A program made the translations under genes and the position numbers. The notes below the pieces were generated by a model that saw nothing but the letters and a program-made list of their open reading frames with translations, was not told where the DNA came from and ran no database searches. From positions 443,265,038 to 443,325,037 of the forward strand of contig NC_081413.1 in NCBI RefSeq assembly GCF_030272615.1: a DNA stretch of 60,000 nt, read 5' to 3'. Positions 10,681 through 23,549 of the stretch are shown piece after piece (the first letter of the stretch is position 1; the number at the start of each line of letters is the position of its first letter). Source of the DNA: Cryptomeria japonica (Eukaryota > Streptophyta > Pinopsida > Cupressales > Cupressaceae).

Positions 10681-13600
10681 CTAAGTCACTACCGGTGGTG
10701 GTATGACTCTGAGCTGATCTCTGAGATACTCAAAAGCTTCCTTAGGCAAGGGTTTTGTGAAAATATCTGCAAGTTGTTCTTTAGTATTCACATAAACCAG
10801 TTTTATCTCTTTTTCTTCAACTTTTTCCCTTAGAAAATTCAGTTTGATAGAAACGTGTTTTGTTTTAGAATGTAATACTGGATTTTTAGATATATCAATT
10901 ACTGTAGTGTTATCACAGTATATAGTAATAGGTTCCTTGCATTTTACCTTTATGTCTTTCAACATTTGCTTAAGCCAAAGTACCTGTGTACAGTTTGTTG
11001 CTGCTGCAACATATTCTGATTCTACTGTTGATAAAGATGTACAACTCTGTTTCTTACTCAACCAAGAAACTAATCTTTTTCCAAGAAAGAATGCTCCTCC
11101 AGTAGTTCTTTTTCTATCATCCACATCTCCTGCCGAATTTGCATCTGTATATGCACATAGATCAAAATTTTCATCTTTAGGATACCATAATCCAAGATTT
11201 GTTGTGCCTTGTAAGTACCAAAAAATCCTTTTCACTGTTGATTCATGATTTTCCTTAGGATTACTCTGAAATCTAGAAACTATGCATACTGCATTCATAA
11301 TATCAGGTCTGGTTTGTGTCAAATACAGTAAACCTCCTATCATAGATTTGTATCTAGTTGGATTAACAGGTGTAGATTCATCCCTTTGAGATAATTGTCA
11401 TTTGTAGTCATAGGTGTGCTTACCAGTTTAGAGTTCTCCATCCCAAATTTCTTAAGTAGTTCTTTCAATTACTTAGATTGACTCAAAAATATACCTTTAT
11501 CAGTATGTAAAATCTGCAATCCTAAAAAGAATTTTATTTCTCCAGTCATAGACATTTCAAATTCTTGCTGCATTTCAAGAGAAATTTCTTTGCATAATTC
11601 ATCTTCTCCTCCAAAGATTATATCATCAACAAATACTTCAATAATCAAGATGTCATCATTAGTTACTTTGTAATATAAATTTCTATCTACATTTCCTTTA
11701 GTAGAACCAATCTTTAAAAGATACTTATCCAATCTTGTATACCAAGCTCTTGGGGCTTGTTTTAATCCATACAAAGCTTTCCTTAATCTACAAACCATAT
11801 TATTGTCATTTGTTAAGGAAAATCCATCAGGTTGTTCAATAAAGACTTCCTCTTCAAGATCTCCATTCAAAAATGCACATTTAATATCCATTTGATAAAC
11901 TTTGTAATCCTTGTGAGCTACAAAAGCCAAGAATAATCTAACTGCCTCAATTCTGGCTACTGGTGCAAAGGTTTCATTGTAATCGACTCCTTCCTTATGA
12001 GAATATCCCTTACACACTAGTCTTGCTTTATTTCTGACAACCTTACCATCTTCATTAAGTTTGTTTCTAAATACCCATTTGGTTCCAATTACATTTTTAT
12101 TTTTAGGCCGGGGAACTAATGTCCAAGTATTATTTTTCTCAATTTGTCCTAATTCTTCTTCCATACCTTTGATCCAAAATTTATCTTCACATGCCTCATT
12201 GATAGTTAATGGTTCAATTTGAGAAATAAGACATACCTCTTCATTTGCTAATCTTCCTCTTGTCATAACTCCTTTAAATTTGCTTCCAATTATCTGATCT
12301 TTGGAATGATTTAGTCTTACTTACTGGGGTGTCTTAGTCTGTTGTTGTTCTTCAATTACTGTGGAATCCTCTGATGATACCGGAGTAACTAGATCTTCAT
12401 TATGTACCAGTGGATTTATTGTAGGTTCATTTGTCATAATTTTTGTTTCCGGTTCAGAGTCTACATATCTTGAAGTTCCTCTGAATTGTTCATCAATCTT
12501 TACATTTGTACTCACAACAATTTTCTGTAATCTTTTATTAAAACATCTATATGCCTTGCTCTTAGATGAATAACCAAGAAATATTCCTTCATCACTTCTA
12601 GGATCAAACTTGCCAATATACTCATCTCTTCTAATATAACATTTACTTCCAAAAATTTTGAAGTACTTAAGAGTAGGAATATTACCAAACCATAGTTCAT
12701 GAGGGGTCTTGTCGGTTTCACCTTTGATGTGAACTTTGTTGAATGTATAGACAGCAGTGCTTACTGTCTCTCTCTAGTACACATGTGGTAGATTTACTTT
12801 TGATAACATACTTCTTGCTACATCCAAGATAGTTCTATTTTTCCTTTCAACAACTCCATTCTGTTGTGGTGTCCGAGGTGCTGATAACTGTCTTTTGATT
12901 CCATTCACTTCACAGAATGTATTAAAATCTTTAGATGTGAATTCTTCTCCTTGATCTGATCTTAAACATTTGATTTTCTTATCGGTTTCATTTTCAACCA
13001 TTGCTTTGAATAGTTTGAACTTTCCAAGTGTTTCTGATTTTTCTTTGAGAAAAGTAACCCAACAAATTCTAGAATAATCATCAATAATTAGCATGAAATA
13101 TCTATCACCTTGTAAGCTTTTAGTTCTAGTTGGACCACATAAATTAGTGTGAATTAAATCAAGAGCATTATTGGATTTTTCTGGAATACTTTTGAAACTA
13201 TCTCTAACTTATTTTCCAAATTGACATTCCTTGCAAATTGTATTCTAAGGTTTCACAATTTTAGGTAGATCTCTAACTGCCTTAGAAGTACTGATTTTTA
13301 CCATGCAATCAAAATTTACATGACATAGTCTTTTATGCCATAATGCCTTTTCACTGTTATTCAAATGAAAGATATTACAGGTCTAGTCTGATTACCGGTT
13401 GCAATTTCCAAACCAGTTCTATTTATGATTTTGCATTTTCCATTTTTAAATTGTAGCTGAAAACCTTTCTCAACTAATTGACCAACACTTAAAAGATTAT
13501 GTTTTAATCCTTCAACATAGTAGACATTGTCAGTGTTATGTTTACCATCAAGAGATATTGAACCCTTACCTTTGATTGAATAGGCTTTGTCATCTCCAAA

Positions 13601-14806
13601 TCTTACTAAACTTCCATTGTATTCTTGAAAGTTCAAGAATTTACCTTTGTCTCCAGTCATGTGATGTGAGCATCCTGAGTCAATAATCCATTCATCCTTT
13701 GATTCAACTTTAGCTGCTAGGGCTTGTTCTACCGGTTGAGCAATAGGTGCCGGTTGATCTTTTGTTATAGCAACAAAGACCCATCCATTGTCTACTGGAT
13801 CCTCATCAGAATCATCAGTCAGACCTTCATCAACAATGTAGCAAGATTTATCTTTGTTCTTCTTAAATCTATATCTCTGATATTCAGGATTAGGCTTGTA
13901 TGTTCTTCTAGCTTCTTCTCTTAGTCTAGCATGTCTAGCAGGGTATCTTGAAGCCGTTGGACCAATCTTATTGCAGTTAAAACATTTAAAGGGTGCTTTA
14001 CCTTCATACTTACTTCCAATTGGACCTTTTGGCATTTTTCTTGCAAATAGTGCTTCAAGTTCTTCAAGCTCTTCATTCTCCTTCCTGGTTTCTTCAAGTT
14101 CTTTTGCATAAAAGGCTCTCCAGTCTGATTTGTCAAAAGATGGAGTAGATGATGTTGATGCTTTGAAGGCCAAATTAGTCTTTATAGTAGCAATAGGACC
14201 AAATTCTTCAATTTCAAAAGTTGAAAGTTTTCCAATCAATGTATCCCTAGTTACTGATGTATTAGGCATTGTTCTCAACTCATTTATAGCAATAACCTTC
14301 ATTTTATAGGCCGATGGAAAACCTCTTAAGATTTTTGAAACAATCTCATCCTCACTTAGGGTTCCTCCATAACATTTGATACCCAAAACAATTTCATTTA
14401 CTCTTTCCATGAAAGCAGAAATCCTTTCATATTCTTCCATTTTCAGATGTTCATACCTGACTCAGAAGCTTTCAAGTTTTGCAATTTTGACTTTGGAGTC
14501 TCCTTCATTCAGTGTTTCCAAATGATCCGAAATAGCTTTAGTAGTAGACCTATCTAATAATCCCATGATTTGTTGATCTGATAATGCGCTCAAGAGTGCT
14601 TCTCTTGCTTTGCAATCATTTTCTTCATCTTTAGCTAAAGTAGTTGGAGCAGTCTGACCAGCTACAACAACAGTATAACCATTCTTAGGAACTTCCCAGA
14701 TGTCTTTACCGATGCAATTCAGATGTGTCTCCATTCTGATCTTCCATATCCCATAGTTGGTTCCATCAAGTTTAGGACTATCCTTTCTGAAATAATTAGT
14801 AGACAT
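10681..14806 (-). pseudogene. gag-pol polyprotein of copia element B, broken
   Basis: The Gag start at 14806 is followed by the helical Gag domain, a zinc knuckle near 13985-13940 in which the His and last Cys are replaced (CFNCNKIGPTASRYP), and an aspartic protease with an intact DSG near 13680. The pre-integrase region follows, then an integrase core at 13130-12780 with LRSDQGEEF and VVERK. RT at 12266-11469 has an FVDD box, and RNase H ends at 10681. Breaks: TGA at 14464-14462 (same frame resumes), a TAG replacing Trp at about 12776, TAA replacing Tyr at about 11470, and a 1-nt loss near 11390-11397 between RT and RNase H. Long open stretches show that it was once a single polyprotein. Confidence 0.93.
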
Positions 14807-14848
14807 TGGATCTCCTCAAGTTGTTAAACTTCTGCAAAAAGAGGACTA

Positions 14849-14861
14849 GGCTCTAATACCA
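14849..14861 (-). promoter_or_regulatory. Primer binding site of element B
   Basis: Plus strand ggctctaatacca. Its reverse complement differs by one base from the 13-nt complement of the 3' end of initiator tRNA-Met (TGGTATCAGAGCC). It lies two bases from the 5' LTR. Confidence 0.9.
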
Positions 14862-14863
14862 AT

Positions 14864-15898
14864 TGTTAGGTCCTGGAGACAACTGAGAGGGGGGGGTGAA
14901 TCAGTTGTCAAATAAATTCAAACCAAAAACTTATTAACCAACTTAATGCTTAATATCGGTAAACCAGTTAAGTATGCTAATAGATAATGTTAACAGTAAA
15001 TTGCCATACTAGTAAGAATTAATGCATGAAACATAAACACAAATTCAGCCACAACACATGACACTAATATTTGTACGTGGAAACCCTGTAAGGGGAAAAA
15101 CCACGATGGGAAACCTTACCCACAATCAGATGATACTACTGCAGATAGTAAGTGTACAAAGAGGGGTCTCCACATGCAGAAAGGCCAATAGCCTAGAGCT
15201 CACTGCTCAATCACAAACGGGAGTCACACTGACTACAGTTGGATGGTTAAATCCAATAAGAATGTACTGTACAAAATCGCATCTTCATATGTTGAATTCA
15301 GTACTGGTGTAATGCTGATATGCTTCTACAAAAACCTAACTTCACCTTCAGATGATGTCTTCATGTATACCTCTGCTTGATCTCGCATATACCTTCACTT
15401 AAATCTTTTTCACATTCCACACTTGATATTACAAATAAGATCTTACATTTATACCATACCCTAAGACCAATTTTAGTAGGTCGGCTCTACAAGATATTAC
15501 AATAAAACATTTTACAAATAATATAGTATCTAATGCAATAACTGATAAAACATGTCGTCTTAGTGCATTTATAACAATAATAAATCATCTCCATAGCATG
15601 TCATGCTAATCTGGAAAAGATAAACCTGCTGGTGTAACCCTAGATAAACTGGACCTATTTACCGGTAAAGGCAAATATGCAAATAAGAATATATCAATGA
15701 TTAGTACTTCAAAATAAAGTGTCCACATGATGTCTTTGACATTACCAAGTGTCTTCCATGTCATTCCAGGTACCGGTGAACATTATATCCTACCGGTTGA
15801 TCATATACTAGTAACTGTTGCATAGATTACTGCTTGCTAGTGAATGTTGTTGGAGTAGGTGTTGACATCAATGACAAAACCATACCAAAATACTGACA
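14864..15898 (-). repeat. 5' LTR of element B
   Basis: 1035 bp, TGTTAG...CTGACA on the plus strand, pairing with 9267-10323. As the 5' LTR it would hold the promoter (TATA box at 15447-15455, minus strand). Confidence 0.95.
15447..15455 (-). promoter_or_regulatory. TATA box in 5' LTR of B
   Basis: The minus-strand reading is GGTATAAAT followed by GTAAGATC. It is nearly the same core as in the D LTR (GGTATAAATATGATGTAAGATC), so the promoter core is shared between families. Confidence 0.6.
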
Positions 15899-15903
15899 CT
15901 ATA

Positions 15904-16690
15904 TCTATTGTGCTCTTTTAGTAACATGTTCTTATTGTTTTGTATATCTACTATGCTCTTTTAGCTATATGTTCTTGGTAAAAACAAAATCAGTTAAATG
16001 ATATTAATGTATACTAAACATTATTAAGTTTAGATTCATCGATGACATGTCTCTTTCTTGAGATAGGATTATCATGTACAATTTAATGAGAACAAATATT
16101 TTCAATTGACTATTGCCTAATTCATAATCATTTTTCTCTATTTTTACTAACAATGTTTTGAACAAAATTAAACTAATTACTTTGTTTCTAAGCTCTAAAA
16201 TTTATCTAATATATAGCTTATTCCAATGTAGCTTTTCTACTTTGAAATCAATTATTGATACAAAAACAATCTCTTTGTGCATACAAATGACTATCTAACA
16301 TGTAATTTGTTGGTATACATATCTAAAGTACTGAACTTGTATTGCTTTTACTCAAATAGGTGTTGAAAGTGGACTTAAGTCAACCAACAATTGTACTAAG
16401 AACTACAATTAAAGTATGTAGCACAACTGATTTTATGTTGTCATCTTCTTTAACATTCTTAATAAATTTGATTAACTTCTTGAAATACATAACAATACAA
16501 TACATTTTCATAGCTAGTGAGCATATATCTTAAAATCAATTTGTAGGTATATTTTTATTTCAAAAATTAATATAGCATAGGAGCTGAAATTTTTATAGTT
16601 GATAGTCCAAATTTAATAAACAAATCTCTAGTAACCTTAATACACATCCTGATGCAAATGTCTACCTAAACTAGGGAATCCAAAAAGAAA
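15904..16690. other. Non-coding spacer upstream of the ERF pseudogene
   Basis: It contains the remaining copies of the short tandem repeat interrupted by B (15901-15975) and the second copy of the old duplication (about 16205-16510). No gene is visible. It would include the upstream region of the ERF pseudogene, but I see no clear TATA box at a convincing distance. Confidence 0.6.
16205..16510 (+). repeat. Diverged direct repeat, copy 2 (partner about 6890-7300)
   Basis: It shares a series of ordered short blocks with 6.9-7.3 kb on the same strand, ending in an aaatttgatta / cataacaata stretch. This copy lies about 180 bp upstream of the ERF start at 16691. Confidence 0.6.
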
Positions 16691-17924
16691 ATGGACAATT
16701 TGTCAGTGCAATCAAGTTTTGAAGAGTTTGCCAAACAAAAGCAACTACATGAGGTCCTAAAATTGAATTCAAATAATTTCAAATATTGTCGAAAGAAAAA
16801 TGGATACAGGGGTGTTAAGAAACATCCATGGGGTCAATATGCTATAGAAACTAGAGACCCTGAGTCTAAGGAGTGTCGATGACTTCGCACATTTGATATA
16901 GCTAGAGAAGAAGCTAATGCTTATGACATAGCTGCTAGATTAATGAAAAAGTTGGAGCAATTACAAATTTTGATTTTTTTTTGTACAACCATACAATCTT
17001 TTGAAACAAAATATTATGTCACCTTCTAAACAAGAAACTAGCTCCAAACTAGACTCATTCCTAGTTCAACCTAACAAGATAATGGAAGATCCATTATCTG
17101 GTTATATTTGGAAAAATTCAAGATATGTATTAGAGGACAATGACCATCTTCTTGACTTGGTAATTGCAAATATTTACAAGATGTTGTTTTTTAAGCAACA
17201 ACCAACAACAAAAACAAAAGTGGTGTAGAAACTACAAGCACCTAGGAGAACCAATATTTTAAAAATTTAGATATCGAGAATAATTTCACACCTTTGTTTG
17301 TTTCAAAGTATCTTCATTCCCAAGACACATTTTAAAATAATAGTTTTGTCGACTCCATTAATGTAGGCTCCATCTCATGTTGTGACCTCTCATGTAATTT
17401 TAAATCATCAAATATCTTCTACATTCTCCCATAGGAATGACATATCTCCTAATTTCGATCTTTCCAAAAGCACTTTGCCCAATCATAGTAAAATTGATTG
17501 GCCTACTCAATTATTTGGCAATCCTACTTGTGCAATGTCCACTACTTCTTGTGGTCCACTTGTATCAAATCCATTCATACCTAAAGCTAATGAAGTTGCT
17601 ACAAAGGTTACTTATCTAGGTACAAGTTTATTGGATCAAATAATTCAACAACACTTTCCAATTTCATAACTCAGTTATCTTGAAGAAGAAAATGTAAAGA
17701 ACAATGTAACTCATCTTAGCTCTCAGTGCATGCTCAATGCAACTACTTCTTTGACCAATGCTAATAGTGTTGCATCTAAAATTCATACAATTATACAGAA
17801 CTTAGCAAACACACACACTGATTATGTATCCATGAACAAAATCACTGGTATGAACTTAAAAGCCATCTCATATTTATATCTTTTATATATATCGGTTAGC
17901 TATAGTAAGAGAAGGGTCCAATAG
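16691..17924 (+). pseudogene. AP2/ERF-domain transcription factor pseudogene
   Basis: From ATG 16691 there are about 35 residues, then an AP2/ERF DNA-binding domain at 16799-16970 with YRGVKKHPWGQYAIETRDP, a TFDIAREEANAYDIAAR helix and a terminal GAITNF. Such proteins bind GCC-box or DRE promoter elements in the nucleus. The conserved Trp of the RWLGTF core is TGA at 16880-16882. The reading frame changes before GAITNF and again at the T-run near 16974-16982. A Ser/Thr/Asn-rich C-terminal tail follows in one frame at 17001-17924, with stops including one at 17667. It has a single AP2 domain, ERF-type rather than true AP2-type. Clearly broken, and related to the copy at 25534. Confidence 0.85.
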
Positions 17925-19208
17925 ATTATGTTAGTAAATATTTAGCTTCATTGGCATTGCTACAAAAATTACTAATTTACTAATAACTTTCTTTGGTAAT
18001 GAATTGTAGACAATGCAAAACCTGTTGATTTTTCTATTCTACCTCCTTTTGTGTTCTCTAAAGATAGCATGTTCTCCAACATGATGAAGACAATTATTTT
18101 TTATTCAAAGATGAAGCACATATCTACCAGTCACGATCTAGATACTAAAGGTTTGAGTGAAACCAAGTCTAGTCTCCATGATATTTTTACCATAAAATCA
18201 CCTAGTGGGGCTATCATAGAATAACCACATTGTGATATTTGTTCCCAAATCCTAGCTAAGGTACAAAAATTCAAGACCATAATGCATAAAATAGAACAAA
18301 GTATAGAGCTCGCAATGAAGCGCCATGGCCAGTTATGTAAAAGTTTCACACCACCCTATTGATTTTTAGGCTTTTAAGATAAATACATATATGAAACGCA
18401 ATGGTAATCGAGGTAATTTTGAGAATATGTACAAGTTTATTGTAAATCACTATGTACTTTGCATCAGGTTTTCATAGCTACATTGAGAAGATGAAAATAT
18501 TTTTTCAATATTTACTTCTATTTCAAGTTTGTTGCCTACATCTTTTAATTGATTCTTTTGTTCAGTAATCTTGTTCAATCCTCCAAACTTTAGCTTGTAC
18601 AAATCAATAATTCATAATTTACAAAGTCCACATAATGTAGTAGTTGACAGTTACTGAGTTGCTAGTAAGTGAAGTATTTTAAGATCTATGGTTAAATTGA
18701 TTCTAGCATATGTTTTGGAGCAGATCAATACATCAAGATGAGAAAATCATGCCACTGTACAAGTGTTGATTTGACCAGTGTGTATGACAACATGATCCAT
18801 ATGAGATTTTCAATAGTCATACGTCAAACGATCATACGTATTACATTGCTCATATTGGTCAAGAAGACCTCTCACTTTATAGTACTAGTGCTATCTAGTG
18901 TAATAGTAATTTGATATTTGTTCGATGTCTGACTATTTCCTATCTAAACATGACAATGTTATAAGTACTGTGAAGGTGATATTTTAAACAGTGACGGATG
19001 TGAAACAACTTTATAATAAATAAAACAAACTATAATCTATTATATTATTCATTTTTACTTATAATTTTACTCTATCTCATTCATTTATGCACAATTGTAT
19101 CCCTATTTCCTTTTTCATAAAATGTCATTGAAATTTACATTGATCTTTATCTCTATTTATTGTTTTATAAAATAAATTTGAAATTTATAATGACCATTTA
19201 TAGATATT
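17925..19208. other. AT-rich spacer, nothing recognised
   Basis: Between the ERF pseudogene and element F. Open frames are short and without motifs. I see no repeats longer than trivial AT runs. Confidence 0.6.
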
Positions 19209-19213
19209 CTAGT
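19209..19213. repeat. Target-site duplication of element F (CTAGT)
   Basis: CTAGT at 19209-19213 is repeated exactly at 25460-25464 outside the two LTRs of F. Confidence 0.95.
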
Positions 19214-19999
19214 TGGTGTAGTCACTAGTTAGGAGGGATCTCAAAGAGATCAATCCAGATGGGTCAGCAAGAGTAAACACAATGCAAACAAAAGGATATG
19301 ATGGAGGCAATCCAAAAGAGAATGTATTATATCATTAAAATTGTTTACAATCAACCGGTATCATCTAGGTTATAGAAACTGGCTCACTGGACTGCTAAAA
19401 CATGATTAATTACATAACTGGTCACAACTAGAACCTCAAATCTTAAGATCTATCTTCTATGTTATATCTCTTAACTTATCTCTATTCTAATTGTCAATTA
19501 CAATGATTTATATGATCCAAGTGGATTTGGTCAGCCCAAAAAGGATCAAATGCCAAAGAAGAAAACCTAACGTGTAAAAGCAAAAAGGTCAGCCTCCGCC
19601 AAAGAAATTCCTTTGAAAAATCCAAAGGGTGAATTGTAGATCAAAGAGAAGGTCGGCCACACATGAAGGAACATTAGAATCAACTCTTAGGGATCCACAA
19701 GCTATGGAAGGGATTTGGTAGATTCTAGTAGATTACAAATGTAAATGGGTCTAGGCAACCGGTATTAATGCCTTAGAAACCGGTAGTGACAACTTGCTGA
19801 AAAATGATCCAAATGCTCCATGGTTTGGGAATAAGGTAGATGACCAAGTCCTCAAGAAAAATCAACTCCTCGCGATCCAATGAGTCAATGCCATAAAATG
19901 AAGATTGAAATGATGAAACTGTAAAATAGAAAGCAAAACAGAAAGGAAATATTTTTTTTTGATGCAAGATTGCCAAGAACTAGGGATGCTTCTGCATCA
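19214..19999 (-). repeat. 3' LTR of element F
   Basis: 786 bp, TGGTGTAGTCAC...CTGCATCA on the plus strand, pairing with 24680-25459. The adjacent internal sequence (20000-20013) is a weak, interrupted purine tract on the minus strand. Confidence 0.94.
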
Positions 20000-20084
20000 G
20001 ACATCTGGGGTTATTGAAAAAAAGTGAGTCTCTCACTTTGCTGGGGTTAGAGGAAAACAAAGGAGGTCTACTTCTACTCGAGAA

Positions 20085-20215
20085 ATCCAAGATGAATCTT
20101 CAACTAGTCAGCCTTTCCACTTTACTAGATACTCCTTGTATTGACTGCTCCGGGTACTACGCCCAATCCTATTGTCCAAAATGTCTTCAATATGATCCAG
20201 TTCCTTCTAGGGAAA
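20085..20215 (-). pseudogene. Chromodomain at the integrase C-terminus of F
   Basis: The minus-strand reading gives ILDNRIGRSTRSSQYKEYLV, then KWKG, then after one TGA a VEDSSWI segment. This is the chromodomain that follows integrase in chromoviruses and is thought to steer integration by binding modified histones. Its aromatic cage cannot be judged confidently because of the stop. It lies just before the 3' LTR, as expected. Confidence 0.75.
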
Positions 20216-21765
20216 CTTTTTTTCCAATTCTGCAGTACCGTCCTCACCGAATTTTGGCTCATGATACTAATGTAGGTATGCAATGTTAAATACAGGTGAG
20301 ATACTCAGACTATTTGGTAACTCCACTTCATATGCATTTTTGGAACTGAACTTTCTCAAAATCTTGCAGGGTCCAAACTTCCTCATCTGCAACTTGTTAT
20401 AAGTTCCAATCGGGAATCTTTCTTTTCTTAGATACACCATCACTTCATTGCCAAATTCAAATTCCTTATGTCTCCTGTTCTCATCTAATTTCTCCTTATA
20501 TTTGTTGTTCATGTCCTCCAAATGTTGCTTAACTTGAATATGTAAGTCCTCTATGTGATTTGCAAATTCTTCTGCTTCTGCACTTCTTCAGTTTTCATTG
20601 CTAATATCTCTTAATTCGTATATACCTCTGGGGTGTGCTTTGGTAACAATCTCAAAAGGTGTCCTTTCAGTACTCATGTTTACTAAATTATTGTAGGCAA
20701 ACTCTGCTTGTGCAAGAATCAAATCCCAACTTCCGGTTTTGTCTCCAACTAAGCATCTTAACAAATTTCCCAAGCTCCAGTTAACTACTTATGTCTATCC
20801 ATCAATCTGTGGGTGAAAAGTAGAACTAAACTTCAAATCTATCTTCAACTTCTTCCAAAGTTCTCTCCAATAATAACCAACAAACTTAGTATCTTTGTTT
20901 GAAACTATGCTCTTAGGTAATCCATGCAATCTCACCACTTCCTTGAAAAATAGGTCAGCTATTTGCACTACATCTGATGTCTTCTTAAAAGGTATGAAAC
21001 AATCGATCTTCAAGAATCTATCTGATACTAAAAATATAGAATCATTCCCTCTCTTTGTTTTAGGCAATCCAAGTATGAAATCCATGTTGATATCTTCCCA
21101 AGGTCTCTTCAATACTATCAAAGGTTTATACTGTCCCACATTCTGACTACTATCCTTTTCTACTTGACAAACTCTACAACTTTGCATATATTTCCTAACA
21201 TCCTTATGAATCTAGGGCTAGAAGTAATGCTCACTCACCACTGCTACTATTTTATCAGCACCAAAGTGTTCAGATAATCCTCCACTTTGTTTTTCCTTTA
21301 TTAGATTCTGTCGCATAGAACTCTTAGGTATGCACAACTGAACTCCTCTGAATAACATCTCATCCTAAATGAAGTAATCCAACCACTTGCTTCTATCTAC
21401 CATAATCAGTTCTCTACATGCTCTCCAAGGTCCTCAACTTTGAGTCATCATCATACAAGGTCCTCAACTCCTCAAATCCTAATACTTTCACTCTAATCTC
21501 TGTAAGAAAATTCCTTCTTCTACTCAATGCATCAACAACTTTTTTTAGATTCCCCACTTCTATGCTTCAACAAAAATGTGTAACTCTACAAAAATTCTAC
21601 CCATCTCACATGTCTTTGATTTAACTTACTCTGACAGCTCAAATATTGCAAAGCTTGATGATCCATATACAACACAAAATCCTTAGGCAATAGGTAATGT
21701 CTCCACTTCTTCAAGGCTTGAACTATGGCATAAAATTCTTGATCATACACTGAGTATCTCCTCTA
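20216..21765 (-). pseudogene. Integrase region of Ty3/gypsy element F
   Basis: At 21187-20795 the frame carries the end of the HHCC zinc domain (SCRVCQVEK), the first core Asp in INMDFILGLP and the second Asp in SNKDTKFVG. A stop falls exactly before the region with the last Glu. 20773-20588 and 20521-20267 continue the core and the C-terminal KFGPCKILRK...ISPVFNIAYL barrel. Stops and shifts separate the pieces. The upstream part (21200-21760) is RNase H tail and linker with many stops. Confidence 0.85.
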
Positions 21766-23503
21766 GGCATCATTCAATTTCTCACAAAAATAAGCTACTG
21801 CTCTCCCTTCCTGACTCAATACGGCTCCAATTGTAGTTCCACTTGCATCACAATCCACTTGAAATACTTTGTCAAAATCTGGTAAATCTAACATAGGATA
21901 CTCAGTTACTTTTTGCTTCAAGAGTTCAAAACTTTTACTTTCTCTTCTGGTCCACTTGAATTCCTTCCTATCTACCCTCATTATCTCAGTCATAGTATTA
22001 CAAACTAAACTGAAATTTCTGATGAACTTCCAATAGAAACTAGCCAATCCATGAAATGATCTTACCTCTCCAATTCTTTCTGGTGTAGTCCTTTCAACAA
22101 TTGCTTTTACTTTCTCAGGGTCCATCTTCAAACCATCCTCAGATATCACAAATCCAAAATAGACTAATTCTTCCTTCATGAAAGTAGACTTTTGAAGATT
22201 TATCAACAACTTTTCTTCTCTCAACCTCTTCAAATTTTTTCTTAAATGCAACAAGTGCTCCTCTTGTCCTACTAAAAATTAGAATGTCATACAAGTATAC
22301 AATAAAAAACTTACCCAATAATTTCTTCAATACCTCAATCATCAGCCTCATGAAAGCACTCGATGCATTATTTAACCCAAAAGGAATCACCAACCGCTCA
22401 TATAGTCCTTCATTTTTCTTCAATGATATCTTCCCCTAATCTCCTTCTTTGATCCTGATCTGATGATATCCACTCTTCAAGTCTATCTTTGTAAATTATC
22501 TGGCTCCACTCAAAGAGTCTATTATGTCATCCATCCTAGGAAAAGGAAACTGATATTTCACTATGATCTTGTTTATCGCTCTCGAATTGGTACACATCCT
22601 CCATTCCCCACTCTTCTTAGGTGCTACTACTGCTAGTATTGCACAAGGACTTAAACTTTATCTGATTAAACCTTTCTTCAATAATTCCTGCACTTGTCTA
22701 TTCAACTCTTCATTCTCTATCGGTGTCATCTAGTGTGCAGCTTTATTAGGAAAACTAGCTTTGGGAATCAGGTCCATGCAATAAATGATACTTCTCACAA
22801 GTGGTAATCAATCAAGAACATTATGTGAAATGATGCCTTCATACTCTATCAACAAATCTTTTATCTCTTTCGGTTGTTCTTCTTGAGGCTCTGGATTCTC
22901 AGTCTTCTTAGGAACTAAGGCAAAACACACATTCTCATGTCTCATTCCATCCAGGAATTTCCTTCCATCCACCAAACAGATTCTAGCATTCATACAGACT
23001 TCACTCTTCAAAGGTTCCTCCAAGGGAAACAAGGTTTTCTTCATCACATTGACCACAATTGTGTATGTATTCTTCCTCCCATCATGTATTGCATGTCTAT
23101 AAAACTACCAAGGTCCAGCCAACAAAAGGTGACAAATATCCATGGGCATAATATCACACAAGACTTCATCATGATAATTCCCCATTTTCAATTTCACCAA
23201 ACATTTCTCACTTACTAACAACTTATGATCATCTTAAATCCACACTATTTGATAAGGCTTAGGGTGTTTCAATCTTTCCAAATTCAACTTATTCACCATC
23301 TCTTCTAAAACAAGTTTATCTAAACTACTGCTATCAAGATCAAATTTACAAAACCTACCAGATACCTTACATCTAGTCTTGAACAAATTCTTCCTCTGTA
23401 AGGGCTCTTCATCTCCTCCGGTATGACACAAATCTCTCCTCATCAATGATAGTTCTCCATCCTCCTCTTTATTGGCTAATCTGGTGGGGGTTTCTTCCAC
23501 CAC
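21763..23503 (-). pseudogene. Protease, reverse transcriptase and RNase H of F
   Basis: 23503-23234 holds the aspartic protease. The catalytic D(S/T)G is DSS (FDLDSSSLDKLV), so the Gly is lost. 23056-22808 is the linker. 22700-22290 is RT, with the R-AINK and IDLKSGYHQI motifs. The active site that should be YLDD reads YLYD at 22297-22286, replacing a metal-binding Asp. 22254-21763 holds the RT thumb and the RNase H start (VDCDASGTTIGAVLSQ). Overlapping open frames near 22250-22140 show a frameshift. Non-functional. Confidence 0.9.
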
Positions 23504-23549
23504 TTTTGTTCACCTAGTATTCTCTAACTTCTTACATTTTAAAGAATGA

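Larger units (their letters stand above)
9267..15898 (-). mobile_element. Complete Ty1/copia retrotransposon B
   Basis: A 6632-bp element with two LTRs (9267-10323 and 14864-15898), matching TSDs, a PBS beside the right LTR and a PPT beside the left LTR, so it reads on the minus strand. The order gag, protease, integrase, RT, RNase H is Ty1/copia. Over the first 150 nt of the LTRs I count about nine differences, nearly all transitions, and one LTR has a roughly 20-bp deletion near its right end, so the insertion is not recent. The coding frame has several nonsense codons and at least one frameshift. Its U5 box and purine-tract layout match A, C, D and E. Confidence 0.97.

Noticed and set aside
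10844-11248. Plus-strand 134-codon frame in element B
   Set aside because: Antisense shadow of the copia RNase H frame, which shows clear motifs.
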